Source: Eisenbergiella porci (lineage in GTDB: Bacteria; Bacillota; Clostridia; Lachnospirales; Lachnospiraceae). Taken from it: 64,000 nt of DNA. Below the pieces are notes generated by a model. It worked only from the letters and a program-made list of their open reading frames with translations, was not told the DNA's origin and ran no database searches. Both the position numbers and the translations under genes were made by a program. Positions 16,714-24,725 of this stretch are shown one piece after another. The stretch covers positions 1 to 64,000 of the forward strand of contig NZ_VUMI01000019.1 in assembly GCF_009696275.1 (NCBI RefSeq), in the 5' to 3' direction. Position 1 is the stretch's first letter. The number at the start of each line of letters is the position of its first letter.

Positions 16714-18144
16714 ATGATTAAGGACAACCAGCAATACTTTAACCGATTGCATGTCATAGTAGATGCATTTGTTATTGCAGGCTCCTATATACTTGCGTGG
16801 TATTTGAAAATAGGGAGCAATTTAAAAGATACGGGTCCTGAGGTGGGCGTGTTGGATATGAAGATATATTTCAGCGCCCTGTATTTTGTTGTGCCGGGAT
16901 ATCTGATTCTGTATTACTGGTTCAAGCTTTACTCACCCAAACGGGTTCAGCGCAGTGAATCGGAAATCGTTAATGTGTGCAAGGCGAACATCGTTGGCGT
17001 GACAGTTTTTCTGGCGGTGCTGTTTATGGTAAATAATACCTTCAGTTCCTTCCAGGTGCACGATTTTTCCCGTGGCATGGTTGGTATTTTCTGTGCCGTC
17101 AATACGGTAAATACCCTGCTCATGCGCGCCCTTATCCGCTATATACTGTATTATGTAAGGAAAAAAGGTTACAATCTCAAGTACATTCTTCTGGTAGGAT
17201 ATTCCAGGGCAGCGGAAGAATATATCAACAGAATCAATTCCAACCCTCAATGGGGATATGTGGTAAGAGGAATTCTGGATGATAAAGTGCCCAGAGGAGC
17301 AACCTATAAGGGAGTGAAGGTATTAGGATCAATTGACAACCTTCTCTATATTTTACCGGAAAACAAGCTGGATGAAATCGCCATCACGCTCTCCCTGGAA
17401 AGCTATGACAGACTGGAGGAGCTGGTGGATTTATGTGAAAAATCGGGTGTCCATACCAAATTTATACCGGATTATAATTCTCTGATCCCAGGAAAGCCTT
17501 ACATGGAGGATTTGATGGGGCTTCCGGTAATCAATATCAGGTATGTGCCGCTTTCCAATACGCTCAGCGCGCTGGCGAAGCGCTGTGTGGATATTGCAGG
17601 ATCTTTTTTCGGACTGATCCTGATATCGCCGCTTTTGCTTGTTGTGGCGCTTCTGGTGAAAGCTACCAGCAAGGGGCCGGTTATATTCAAGCAGGAAAGA
17701 GTAGGGCTTCATAATAAAACCTTTATGATGTATAAATTCCGGACGATGCGGCAGCAGCAGCCCGGTGAAGAGAAGAAGGGCTGGACAGTGAAGGGCGATC
17801 CCAGGATTACCAGAGTTGGGGCATTCCTGCGCAGAACAAGCCTGGATGAACTGCCTCAGCTGTTTAATGTCCTGCTGGGGGATATGAGCCTGGTGGGGCC
17901 AAGACCGGAACGGCCTCAGTTTGTGGAGAAGTTCAGGGAAGAAATACCCCGCTATATGATAAAGCATCAGGTGCGCCCCGGAATGACCGGATGGGCACAG
18001 ATTAACGGCTACCGGGGGGACACGTCCATCCGCAAACGGATTGAATATGATATATACTACATTGAGAACTGGAGCATGGCCCTTGATATCAAAATCCTTT
18101 TTCTTACTTTTTTCAAAGGATTTATCAATGAGAATGCTTATTAG
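16714..18144 (+). CDS. Polyprenyl-phosphate sugar-1-phosphate transferase (initiating enzyme)
   Basis: Starts polysaccharide repeat synthesis by moving a sugar-1-phosphate from a nucleotide sugar to undecaprenyl phosphate. The 476-residue protein has four N-terminal membrane segments, a Rossmann-like middle domain (ILLVGYSRAAEEYINRI near residue 155), another hydrophobic segment at about 288-312, then the catalytic domain with KQERVG, MYKFRTMR, RRTSLDELPQLFNVLLGDMS and VGPRPE. This is the WcaJ/WbaP exopolysaccharide architecture. It has its own promoter and precedes the LCP ligase by 26 bp. Which sugar it transfers is not visible. Confidence 0.93.
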   Translation: MIKDNQQYFNRLHVIVDAFVIAGSYILAWYLKIGSNLKDTGPEVGVLDMKIYFSALYFVVPGYLILYYWFKLYSPKRVQRSESEIVNVCKANIVGVTVFLAVLFMVNNTFSSFQVHDFSRGMVGIFCAVNTVNTLLMRALIRYILYYVRKKGYNLKYILLVGYSRAAEEYINRINSNPQWGYVVRGILDDKVPRGATYKGVKVLGSIDNLLYILPENKLDEIAITLSLESYDRLEELVDLCEKSGVHTKFIPDYNSLIPGKPYMEDLMGLPVINIRYVPLSNTLSALAKRCVDIAGSFFGLILISPLLLVVALLVKATSKGPVIFKQERVGLHNKTFMMYKFRTMRQQQPGEEKKGWTVKGDPRITRVGAFLRRTSLDELPQLFNVLLGDMSLVGPRPERPQFVEKFREEIPRYMIKHQVRPGMTGWAQINGYRGDTSIRKRIEYDIYYIENWSMALDIKILFLTFFKGFINENAY

Positions 18145-18170
18145 AAATACAGGAAACAGGAGAAAAAAGT

Positions 18171-19451
18171 ATGGCATCATCATCGCAGAGAGGTAATGGA
18201 GGGAACCGGAACAGCGGCTCCCGCAACAGCGCGTCACGAAACGGCAGCTCACGCAGTGCAGGCGGACGTGATGAATACAGAGAGCCCCGCAGAGGCGGTT
18301 ACCGTGACGAATATGACGAACCCCGCAGTTCCCGCGGCAGTTATGGCGACGGAAGGAATTCCGATGGAAGAGGCAGCAGTTCCAAAGGAAAAAAGTCCAT
18401 GTCCAAAAAGAGGAAGGCCAGAAAGAGAAGAAGGATCATTATGTTTACGGTGGAAATGGTCGCTCTTGTTGTGCTGGCAGTTGTTCTCTGGGCGGTGCTG
18501 AAACAGACCTCCATTCAGAAAATCAATGTTAACGAAGAGGACATTGTAATCAACGATACGGTAGAGAATAATACAGCTATGAAGGGATACCGTAATATCG
18601 CTTTGTTCGGTATTGATGCCAGGAATGATAATCTGGATAAAGGAAACCGTTCCGATACAATAATGATCGCTTCTATCAATCAGGATACGGGAGAAGTGAA
18701 GCTTTGTTCCGTATACCGTGATACGTATATGAATCTGGGTAATGATAAATACAGCAAATGCAATGCTGCCTATGCGGCTGGCGGGCCGAAGCAGGCGATA
18801 GATATGCTGAACATGAACCTGGACATGAACATTACCAATTACATCAGCATTGGCTTTGAAGGTTTGATTGAAACAATAGACAGCCTGGGCGGTGTGCAGA
18901 TTGATGTTAAGGAAGATGAAATTAAGCATCTGAATAATTACCAGGCCAGTATGTTCAGTACGGAAAGCAAGGAAAAATTAACGGATAATTATGTCAAGGT
19001 TACGCAGCCTGGCCTCCAGACACTGAACGGACTGCAGGCTACGGCGTACTGCCGTATCCGTTATACGGCAGGGGATGATTTCAAGCGGGCGGAGAGACAG
19101 CGTACCGTACTGCTGGCCTGCTTTGAAAAGGCGAAGACTGCTTCCGTATCCACTTTGAACTCGATACTGGATTCGGTTATGCCGCATGTGGCCACCAATT
19201 TAAATACGGCGGAGATGCTGGAGGTATTGGGAGAACTGACCAAGTATAAGGTAGTGGCAACCGACGGCTTCCCGTTTGAAACCAACAGGGTTACCGGAAA
19301 GGTCGGTAAGGCTGGAAGCTGTGTTATCCCCACCTCTCTGGAGGATAATGTAGTGCTTCTCCACAAGTTCTTCTTTGAGCAGGAGGAATATACACCTTCT
19401 CCGTCTGTGAAGAGCTACAGCGCTATTGTGTCAAGGGATACCGGGAGGTAA
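18171..19451 (+). CDS. LytR-CpsA-Psr (LCP) family wall-polymer ligase
   Basis: Transfers lipid-linked glycopolymers to peptidoglycan outside the membrane. The 426-residue protein has a long basic Ser/Arg/Gly-rich cytoplasmic tail (residues 1-88), one membrane segment (about 90-111) and an extracellular LCP domain with FGIDARND, NRSDTIMIASIN, SVYRDTYMN and RAERQRTVL, which carry the family's conserved Arg and Asp residues. The tail's Arg-Gly-Tyr repeats are unusual in length and may be phosphorylated or bind partners. It sits right behind the initiating transferase, consistent with attaching this polymer to the wall. GGAGAAAA precedes the start. Confidence 0.93.
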   Translation: MASSSQRGNGGNRNSGSRNSASRNGSSRSAGGRDEYREPRRGGYRDEYDEPRSSRGSYGDGRNSDGRGSSSKGKKSMSKKRKARKRRRIIMFTVEMVALVVLAVVLWAVLKQTSIQKINVNEEDIVINDTVENNTAMKGYRNIALFGIDARNDNLDKGNRSDTIMIASINQDTGEVKLCSVYRDTYMNLGNDKYSKCNAAYAAGGPKQAIDMLNMNLDMNITNYISIGFEGLIETIDSLGGVQIDVKEDEIKHLNNYQASMFSTESKEKLTDNYVKVTQPGLQTLNGLQATAYCRIRYTAGDDFKRAERQRTVLLACFEKAKTASVSTLNSILDSVMPHVATNLNTAEMLEVLGELTKYKVVATDGFPFETNRVTGKVGKAGSCVIPTSLEDNVVLLHKFFFEQEEYTPSPSVKSYSAIVSRDTGR

Positions 19452-19494
19452 CCGGAAATCAGGACAAAAAAGAAGATATTACCTGAAATGAGCT

Positions 19495-19522
19495 AAAAGG
19501 GGCCAATCCAAGGCCCCTTTTT
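19495..19522 (+). terminator. Rho-independent terminator after the LCP gene
   Basis: AAAAGGGGCC (19495-19504) and GGCCCC (19512-19517) form a strong stem with a 7-nt loop, followed by a five-T run. A weaker second hairpin (AAGGATAAC... about 19530-19552) follows. It separates the transferase/LCP unit from the next glycosyltransferase. Confidence 0.85.
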
Positions 19523-19611
19523 CTAAAATTAAGGATAACTGTTTATAGTTATTCTTATGTGCTTTAATCCGGCAATGAATGATGCTGGCCGGAAGGAAAG
19601 GGAAGTTACGA

Positions 19612-20544
19612 ATGAAGATTGATGTTATTATCCCTGTATACAAGCCGGAGAAAAGGTTTTTGGAGCTGATCAGCAGGCTGGAAAAACAGACTCTTAAGCC
19701 GAATCGGATCATAATAATGAATACGGAAGAAAAATATTTTGAAGCTCTTCTGTATGGTACAGATTTTGCCAGGGAGCACCCGAACGCCGAGGTGCACCAT
19801 CTTTCCAAGTGGGAATTCAATCATGGTGGAACCAGAAATGATGGAGCGGCCCGCAGCACAGGGGATATTTTCGTATGCATGACTCAGGATGCGCTGCCGG
19901 CCGACAACAGGCTTCTTGAGGAGCTGACGGCGGCGCTGAGCGCGGAAGAGGACATTGCTGTTTCCTATGCAAGGCAGCTGCCTGAAAAGGACAGCGGAGA
20001 GATAGAAAAATACACCAGGCAGTTTAACTATCCGGAGGAGAGCTGTGTAAAGGGGAAAGGGCAGCTGCCTGAAATGGGAATTAAGACCTATTTCTGTTCC
20101 AATGTGTGCGCTGCTTATAAAAAAGAGGTTTTCCGTAAGCTGGGAGGCTTTGAACGGCATGTGAATTTTAATGAAGATATGCTGTTTGCGGCCAAAGCGG
20201 TGCAGGCGGGATGGAAAATTGCTTATTGTGCCGGGGCGAAGGTGTACCACTGCCATAATTATACCTGCGCAGAGCAGTTCCACCGTAATTTTGACAACGG
20301 AGTATCTCAGGCGCAGCATCCGGAGGTTTTTAAGGGGCTTCCTTCCGAGTCGGAGGGGGTTAAGCTGGTAAAACAGACGGCGGCCCATTTGTGCAGTATC
20401 CATAAGCCCTGGCTTGTACTGCGGCTGTTTGCGGAAAGCGCGGCCAAATATGCGGGATTTTTCCTGGGAAGGCGTTATAAAAGCCTGCCCGCAGGCGTTG
20501 TAAGGGCCTGCGCAATGAATAAAGATTATTGGAAACAAGTGTAA
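19612..20544 (+). CDS. Rhamnosyltransferase-like family 2 glycosyltransferase
   Basis: The 310-residue product begins MKIDVIIPVYKPEKRFLELI and carries the WEFNHGGTRNDGA motif typical of RfbF-type rhamnosyltransferases, plus DALPAD and FNEDMLFAAKAVQAGWKI. It would use dTDP-rhamnose made by the rfb genes. Start 19612 has GGAAGGAAAGGGAAG upstream; a frame from 19579 has no homology. It follows a terminator, so it likely has its own promoter in the 90 bp before it, though I see no clear one. It is separated from glmS by only 21 bp. Confidence 0.85.
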   Translation: MKIDVIIPVYKPEKRFLELISRLEKQTLKPNRIIIMNTEEKYFEALLYGTDFAREHPNAEVHHLSKWEFNHGGTRNDGAARSTGDIFVCMTQDALPADNRLLEELTAALSAEEDIAVSYARQLPEKDSGEIEKYTRQFNYPEESCVKGKGQLPEMGIKTYFCSNVCAAYKKEVFRKLGGFERHVNFNEDMLFAAKAVQAGWKIAYCAGAKVYHCHNYTCAEQFHRNFDNGVSQAQHPEVFKGLPSESEGVKLVKQTAAHLCSIHKPWLVLRLFAESAAKYAGFFLGRRYKSLPAGVVRACAMNKDYWKQV

Positions 20545-20565
20545 TGTGATTGAATGGAGGCAAGT

Positions 20566-22392
20566 ATGTGTGGAATTGTAGGCTACATCGGTAAAAATCA
20601 GGCAGCACCCATCGTCCTTGATGGACTCTCCAAACTGGAATACCGCGGATATGATTCGGCGGGGATGGCCATTTTTGACGGGAGCAAAATCAACATCACC
20701 AAATCTGTGGGAAGACTGAAGGTATTGCAGGAGCTTACCCATGACGGGGCGACGATGCCGGGAAATCTTGGAATCGGCCATACCAGATGGGCGACCCACG
20801 GAGCGCCCAGTGATGTGAATTCCCATCCGCATTTTAATGAAAAGGGCACAATTGCCGTCGTACATAACGGAATTATTGAAAATTATCTTCCGCTGAAGAA
20901 AAAACTGGAAAGCAAGGGCTATCATTTTGTTTCGGAGACGGATACGGAGGTTCTGGCCCATATGCTGGACTATTATTACAAGGGAGATCCAATGGGGGCT
21001 ATCGTAAAGGTGCTTCATCGTGTGGAGGGATCCTACGCGCTGGGAATTTTGTTCTCGGATTTTCCCGGGGAAATGTTTGCCGTAAGGAAGGACAGCCCGC
21101 TTATTGTAGGGCAGAGTGGGGAGGGCTGCTTTATCGCCTCTGATGTGCCTGCCATACTGAAGTATACCAGAACGGTCACCTATATTGACAATCAGGAAAT
21201 CGTCCGTCTGACTCCGGAAGGACTGCACATCTATAATGTGGATGAGGAAGAGCTGGAAAAAGAAAGCGTTACCATCGACTGGGATGCGGAAGCGGCGGAA
21301 AAAGCCGGCTATGAGCATTTTATGCTGAAGGAAATGTATGAGCAGCCAAAGACGGTAACCGATACCATAAGCCCCAGGATCAGGAAGAATGATATCGTCA
21401 TTGAAGAGCTGGGAATGAGTGATGAGGATCTTCTGTCCGTAAGGAAAATCCATATCGTTGCCTGCGGCTCCGCTTATCATGCCGGAGTTACCGGGAAATA
21501 TGTGCTGGAAGGGCTGGCACGTATACCGGTGGAGGTGGATCTGGCCTCCGAGTTCCGTTACCGCAACCCGATCCTGGAGGATGGGGGCATGGTGGTGGTG
21601 ATCAGCCAGTCCGGGGAAACTGCGGATACCCTGGCCGCGCTGCGGGAATCGAAGAAACGTGGCTTTAAGGTTCTGGGCATCGTCAATGTGGTGGGAAGCT
21701 CCATCGCCAGGGAGGCGGATAACGTTATGTATACCTGGGCAGGACCGGAAATTGCGGTAGCTACGACAAAGGCCTATAGCGCCCAGCTGATTGCGCTCTA
21801 TCTGCTTGCTTTAAAGCTGGCCCGGGTGAGACACACGGTAACGGAAAGAGAATTTGAGGGTATGCTGGAAGATTTGGGCCGTCTGCCCGATCAGATAGAA
21901 CTTCTTCTGAATAATAAAAACAGGATTCAGAGATTTGCCAACAGGTATATTGCGGCAAAGGATGTTTTCTTTATCGGCAGGGGAATTGACTATGCCATTT
22001 CCATGGAAGGCTCTCTGAAGCTGAAGGAAATTTCCTATATCCACTCGGAGGCCTATGCGGCGGGAGAACTGAAGCATGGCACAATATCCCTGATAGAGGA
22101 AGGAACGCTTGTGGCGGCGGTATCCACGCAGCCCTCGCTGTACCAGAAAACCATCAGCAATATGGTAGAGGTAAAATCGAGAGGCGCATTTGTGCTTGCC
22201 GTGACCTGTGAAGGAAACAGGGAAATCGAAAAAGCAGCGGATTATGTAATCTATATCCCGCAGACCAATCCTTTCTTCGCCAATTCGCTGGCGATTATCC
22301 CGCTCCAGCTTTTCAGTTATTATGTGGCGGTTGGAAAGGGCTGTGATGTGGATAAGCCGAGGAATCTGGCAAAATCTGTTACTGTGGAATAA
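20566..22392 (+). CDS. glmS: Glutamine--fructose-6-phosphate aminotransferase (isomerizing)
   Basis: Makes glucosamine-6-phosphate, the entry to UDP-GlcNAc for wall and polysaccharide. The 608-residue enzyme starts MCGIVGYIG, with Cys2 the glutaminase nucleophile after Met removal; GHTRWATHG and GNLGIGH are glutaminase motifs, and two SIS domains follow (ACGSAYHAG, ISQSGETADT, AYSAQL) ending DKPRNLAKSVTVE. The start at 20566 is preceded by TGGAGG. The leader is only 21 nt behind a glycosyltransferase stop, so the glmS ribozyme found in many Firmicutes has no room here. Confidence 0.97.
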   Translation: MCGIVGYIGKNQAAPIVLDGLSKLEYRGYDSAGMAIFDGSKINITKSVGRLKVLQELTHDGATMPGNLGIGHTRWATHGAPSDVNSHPHFNEKGTIAVVHNGIIENYLPLKKKLESKGYHFVSETDTEVLAHMLDYYYKGDPMGAIVKVLHRVEGSYALGILFSDFPGEMFAVRKDSPLIVGQSGEGCFIASDVPAILKYTRTVTYIDNQEIVRLTPEGLHIYNVDEEELEKESVTIDWDAEAAEKAGYEHFMLKEMYEQPKTVTDTISPRIRKNDIVIEELGMSDEDLLSVRKIHIVACGSAYHAGVTGKYVLEGLARIPVEVDLASEFRYRNPILEDGGMVVVISQSGETADTLAALRESKKRGFKVLGIVNVVGSSIAREADNVMYTWAGPEIAVATTKAYSAQLIALYLLALKLARVRHTVTEREFEGMLEDLGRLPDQIELLLNNKNRIQRFANRYIAAKDVFFIGRGIDYAISMEGSLKLKEISYIHSEAYAAGELKHGTISLIEEGTLVAAVSTQPSLYQKTISNMVEVKSRGAFVLAVTCEGNREIEKAADYVIYIPQTNPFFANSLAIIPLQLFSYYVAVGKGCDVDKPRNLAKSVTVE

Positions 22393-22410
22393 AAAGCGGC
22401 CTTTTTTCTT
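22392..22410 (+). terminator. Short A/T hairpin, possible terminator of glmS
   Basis: AAAAAG and CTTTTT flank CGGC just after the glmS stop and run into a T-rich tail. The stem is short and mostly A-T, so it is a weak call. Confidence 0.4.
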
Positions 22411-22443
22411 TTTTATAGGGGATTTAACATATTTTCTATAGAT

Positions 22444-22473
22444 TTCACAGAAAGAACACAATTCCTGTATATA
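22444..22473 (+). promoter_or_regulatory. Candidate promoter for the HtrA-type protease
   Basis: TTCACA (22444-22449), 18 bp, TATATA (22468-22473), overlapping TATACT at 22470-22475. The gap before the protease is 138 bp and AT-rich. A stress-type promoter cannot be excluded. Confidence 0.4.
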
Positions 22474-22530
22474 CTTTAAATAAAGCTTGGGATAAACCTG
22501 AAATGATAAAGAAGAAAAGAGGTAAGCGAT

Positions 22531-24318
22531 ATGTTTGAAAACAATAATTATTCAAACGAAAACGTGAATGAACAAAATAATTCGCAGACTGTCCAGAGCG
22601 GCAGTGATGCTGCTCATACAGAACATAATAACGGACAGACGGCCGGCGGCGCCGCTGGCAGTACGGACAGTACCAGCAATACCGGAAGCTATACAGGAAG
22701 CGGCTATACGGGCGGCTATTCCGGGATGAATGCGGGCGGCTACCAGAACGGCGGACAGGGTGGTTACCAGAACAACGCAGGTTACCGGAGCGGCGTGGGA
22801 GCGCAGGGCGGATATCAGGGCAACCCTTATCAGACGGGCGGATATCAGAATGCGGGACAGAACGGGGCAGGACAAAACGGCGCCGGACAGGGAGGCATGG
22901 GGCAGAAAGGACAGCCACACGGCAGCTACAGCGGTTATGGCAGCTATCAGTCCCAGCAGGGAAATTACCAGTACGGCAGTACTTTTTCTAATAACGATTA
23001 TGGCGCTGCAGCCGGAGGCGGACGTCAGGGAAAGAAGCATAAGGAGAAAAAGCCCAGGAAGCCAATGAACCCGCTGATGAAAAAAGTGATAGCTGTGGTG
23101 GTATGCGGCGTATTTTTCGGTGTATGCGCGGGAGTCAGCTTCCTTGCGGTAAATTCTCTTGGAAATGATAAGCAGCCCAAGGAAATCACCCAGGCCACTG
23201 CGGATGGAGCGGAGAACCCGCAGGATACACAGGAGTCTGGCGCAGCGAATGATTCGGGAATCAAATCCACAGTAACGCAGGGAACCTCCAGCGCGGTGGT
23301 AACGGATGTGACAAAGGTGGTGGAAGCTACCATGCCTTCCATCGTTTCCATAACAAATCAGATGATTATTTCCGGCACGGATTTCTGGGGACAGAATATG
23401 GAACAGGAGCAGGAAGCGGCGGGCAGCGGTATTATTATCGGTGAAAATAATAAGGAGCTGCTGGTGGTGACCAATTACCACGTGGTTGCGGATTCCACTA
23501 AGCTTTCTGTGAAATTTATTGACGATGAAGTGGTTGAAGCGCAGATTAAGGGAACCAGCCCTTCCATGGATCTGGCGGTGATTGCCGTTAAGCTTGAGGA
23601 TATCAACAGCTCCACCAAGGGCAGCATTGCCATTGCGACCATGGGCGATTCCGATACACTGAAGGTAGGCGAGCCTGTTATAGCTATCGGCAACGCGCTG
23701 GGCTATGGGCAGTCCGTAACCACAGGCGTGGTCAGCGCCCTGAACCGTACGCTTGAGGTAAGCGAAACGGGTACCAGCAATGCATTGATTCAGACCGATG
23801 CGGCGATCAATCCCGGTAACTCGGGCGGCGCTCTGCTGGATATCAAGGGCCAGGTTATCGGTATTAATTCCAACAAAATCGGCGGAAGCACCATTGAAGG
23901 TATGGGTTATGCCATCCCGATTTCTTCTGCAAAACCGATTATAGAAGAGCTGATGAACCGGGAAACCAAGGAAAAGGTAGATGAAAGTAACAGAGGATTC
24001 CTGGGAATCTCCTGTATCAACGTAACAAAGGCCATGGGTGAGGCGTATGGTATGCCGGAGGGTATTTACGTTGCACAGGTATATCCTGCCACAGGCGCGG
24101 ATAATGCAGGTCTGGTAAAGGGAGATATCATTACCGGTTTTGCGGGCGCTACGGTAACAACGCAGGATGATTTGACCAATTCCATGCAGTATTATGCTGT
24201 AGGAGACACTGTTGAGTTAACCATTATGCGCGGTAACCCGACGGAAGGCTATCAGGAGCAGAAGGTGAATGTAACCCTTACTTCCCAGGAAGCCATGAAT
24301 ACATCCGGCAGAAATTAA
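22531..24318 (+). CDS. Membrane-anchored HtrA/DegP-type serine protease with repeat-rich N-terminus
   Basis: An envelope quality-control protease. The 595-residue protein has a cytoplasmic N-terminal region of about 180 residues rich in Gly, Gln, Asn and Tyr with GGYQN-type repeats (about residues 64-130), a basic KKHKEKKPRKP patch, one membrane segment (about 187-208), then a trypsin-like domain with the full triad (His in TNYHVVADS, Asp in SPSMDLAVIAVK, Ser in INPGNSGGALLD) and a C-terminal PDZ domain (GFLGISCINVTKAMG to the end). HtrA proteins of Bacillus have a charged rather than repeat-rich cytoplasmic tail. AAAGAGGTAAGCGAT precedes the start. It appears monocistronic between a weak and a strong terminator. 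Confidence 0.93.
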   Translation: MFENNNYSNENVNEQNNSQTVQSGSDAAHTEHNNGQTAGGAAGSTDSTSNTGSYTGSGYTGGYSGMNAGGYQNGGQGGYQNNAGYRSGVGAQGGYQGNPYQTGGYQNAGQNGAGQNGAGQGGMGQKGQPHGSYSGYGSYQSQQGNYQYGSTFSNNDYGAAAGGGRQGKKHKEKKPRKPMNPLMKKVIAVVVCGVFFGVCAGVSFLAVNSLGNDKQPKEITQATADGAENPQDTQESGAANDSGIKSTVTQGTSSAVVTDVTKVVEATMPSIVSITNQMIISGTDFWGQNMEQEQEAAGSGIIIGENNKELLVVTNYHVVADSTKLSVKFIDDEVVEAQIKGTSPSMDLAVIAVKLEDINSSTKGSIAIATMGDSDTLKVGEPVIAIGNALGYGQSVTTGVVSALNRTLEVSETGTSNALIQTDAAINPGNSGGALLDIKGQVIGINSNKIGGSTIEGMGYAIPISSAKPIIEELMNRETKEKVDESNRGFLGISCINVTKAMGEAYGMPEGIYVAQVYPATGADNAGLVKGDIITGFAGATVTTQDDLTNSMQYYAVGDTVELTIMRGNPTEGYQEQKVNVTLTSQEAMNTSGRN

Positions 24319-24456
24319 AGCCGGCGGGAAATTATTTGGATGTATAACGAGTTTTAAATTTTAGTGTAGATTTTCTAAAGTTATCTAATGTTTTGAAGCA
24401 GCTGCAATAAATTACAGTAAGAAACGGCCTTGTTTTTAAAATACAGCCGTCAGATG

Positions 24457-24497
24457 AGGACAGATGCCCGGCAGTAAGGGCGTCTGTCCTTGTTTTT
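24457..24497 (+). terminator. Strong rho-independent terminator after the HtrA gene
   Basis: A 13-bp stem (24457-24469 with 24478-24490, one G-U pair) with an 8-nt loop, followed by TGTTTTT. The rest of the gap 24319-24725 holds the clpX promoter and a structured leader. Confidence 0.88.
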
Positions 24498-24532
24498 GCC
24501 TGTTTTATTTAGTTTGTTTATAGAAACTTAAC

Positions 24533-24561
24533 TTGTATGGATATACACGATGATTTATAAT
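24533..24561 (+). promoter_or_regulatory. Sigma-A-type promoter for clpX
   Basis: TTGTAT (24533-24538), a 17-bp spacer and a consensus TATAAT (24556-24561). The transcript would begin near 24568 with a leader of about 155 nt. Confidence 0.68.
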
Positions 24562-24571
24562 GAAAACAGTT

Positions 24572-24600
24572 GCAGCTGCCCAACTGATTGGGCTGGCTGC
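24572..24600 (+). promoter_or_regulatory. Hairpin at the 5' end of the clpX leader
   Basis: GCAGC (24572-24576) pairs with GCTGC (24596-24600) and GCCCAA (24578-24583) with TTGGGC (24588-24593), with a CTGA loop and a small internal loop. It would sit at the very 5' end of the clpX mRNA and could stabilise it. There is no T-run, so it is not a terminator. Confidence 0.45.
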
Positions 24601-24725
24601 GACAGTTGCTGATACAATGTCTGTTGGCCGGAAACGTGAGCTTATGCTGTTGCGGCGGTGTCGCGGTGTGTATTAGCACAGGACTGCCGGAAGGGCACTA
24701 ATTAAATCAAACGGAGGATTGCCAG

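Noticed and set aside
16284-16717. Mirror-image short frames in the long palindrome
   Set aside because: Their partly similar peptides follow from the inverted repeat itself. No ribosome sites or known families were seen.
20545-20565. glmS ribozyme/riboswitch before glmS
   Set aside because: Only 21 bp separate the glycosyltransferase stop from the glmS start, too short for the roughly 150-nt ribozyme, and the upstream coding sequence shows no sign of it.
19606-21480. 624-residue minus-strand open frame
   Set aside because: It lies opposite the glycosyltransferase and glmS, both with clear motifs, and has no recognisable domain.
22730-22920. Possible CRISPR-like or satellite repeat in the HtrA gene
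   Set aside because: The repeats are codon-phased units of low-complexity protein sequence (Gly-Tyr-Gln-Asn) and not uniform direct repeats with spacers.
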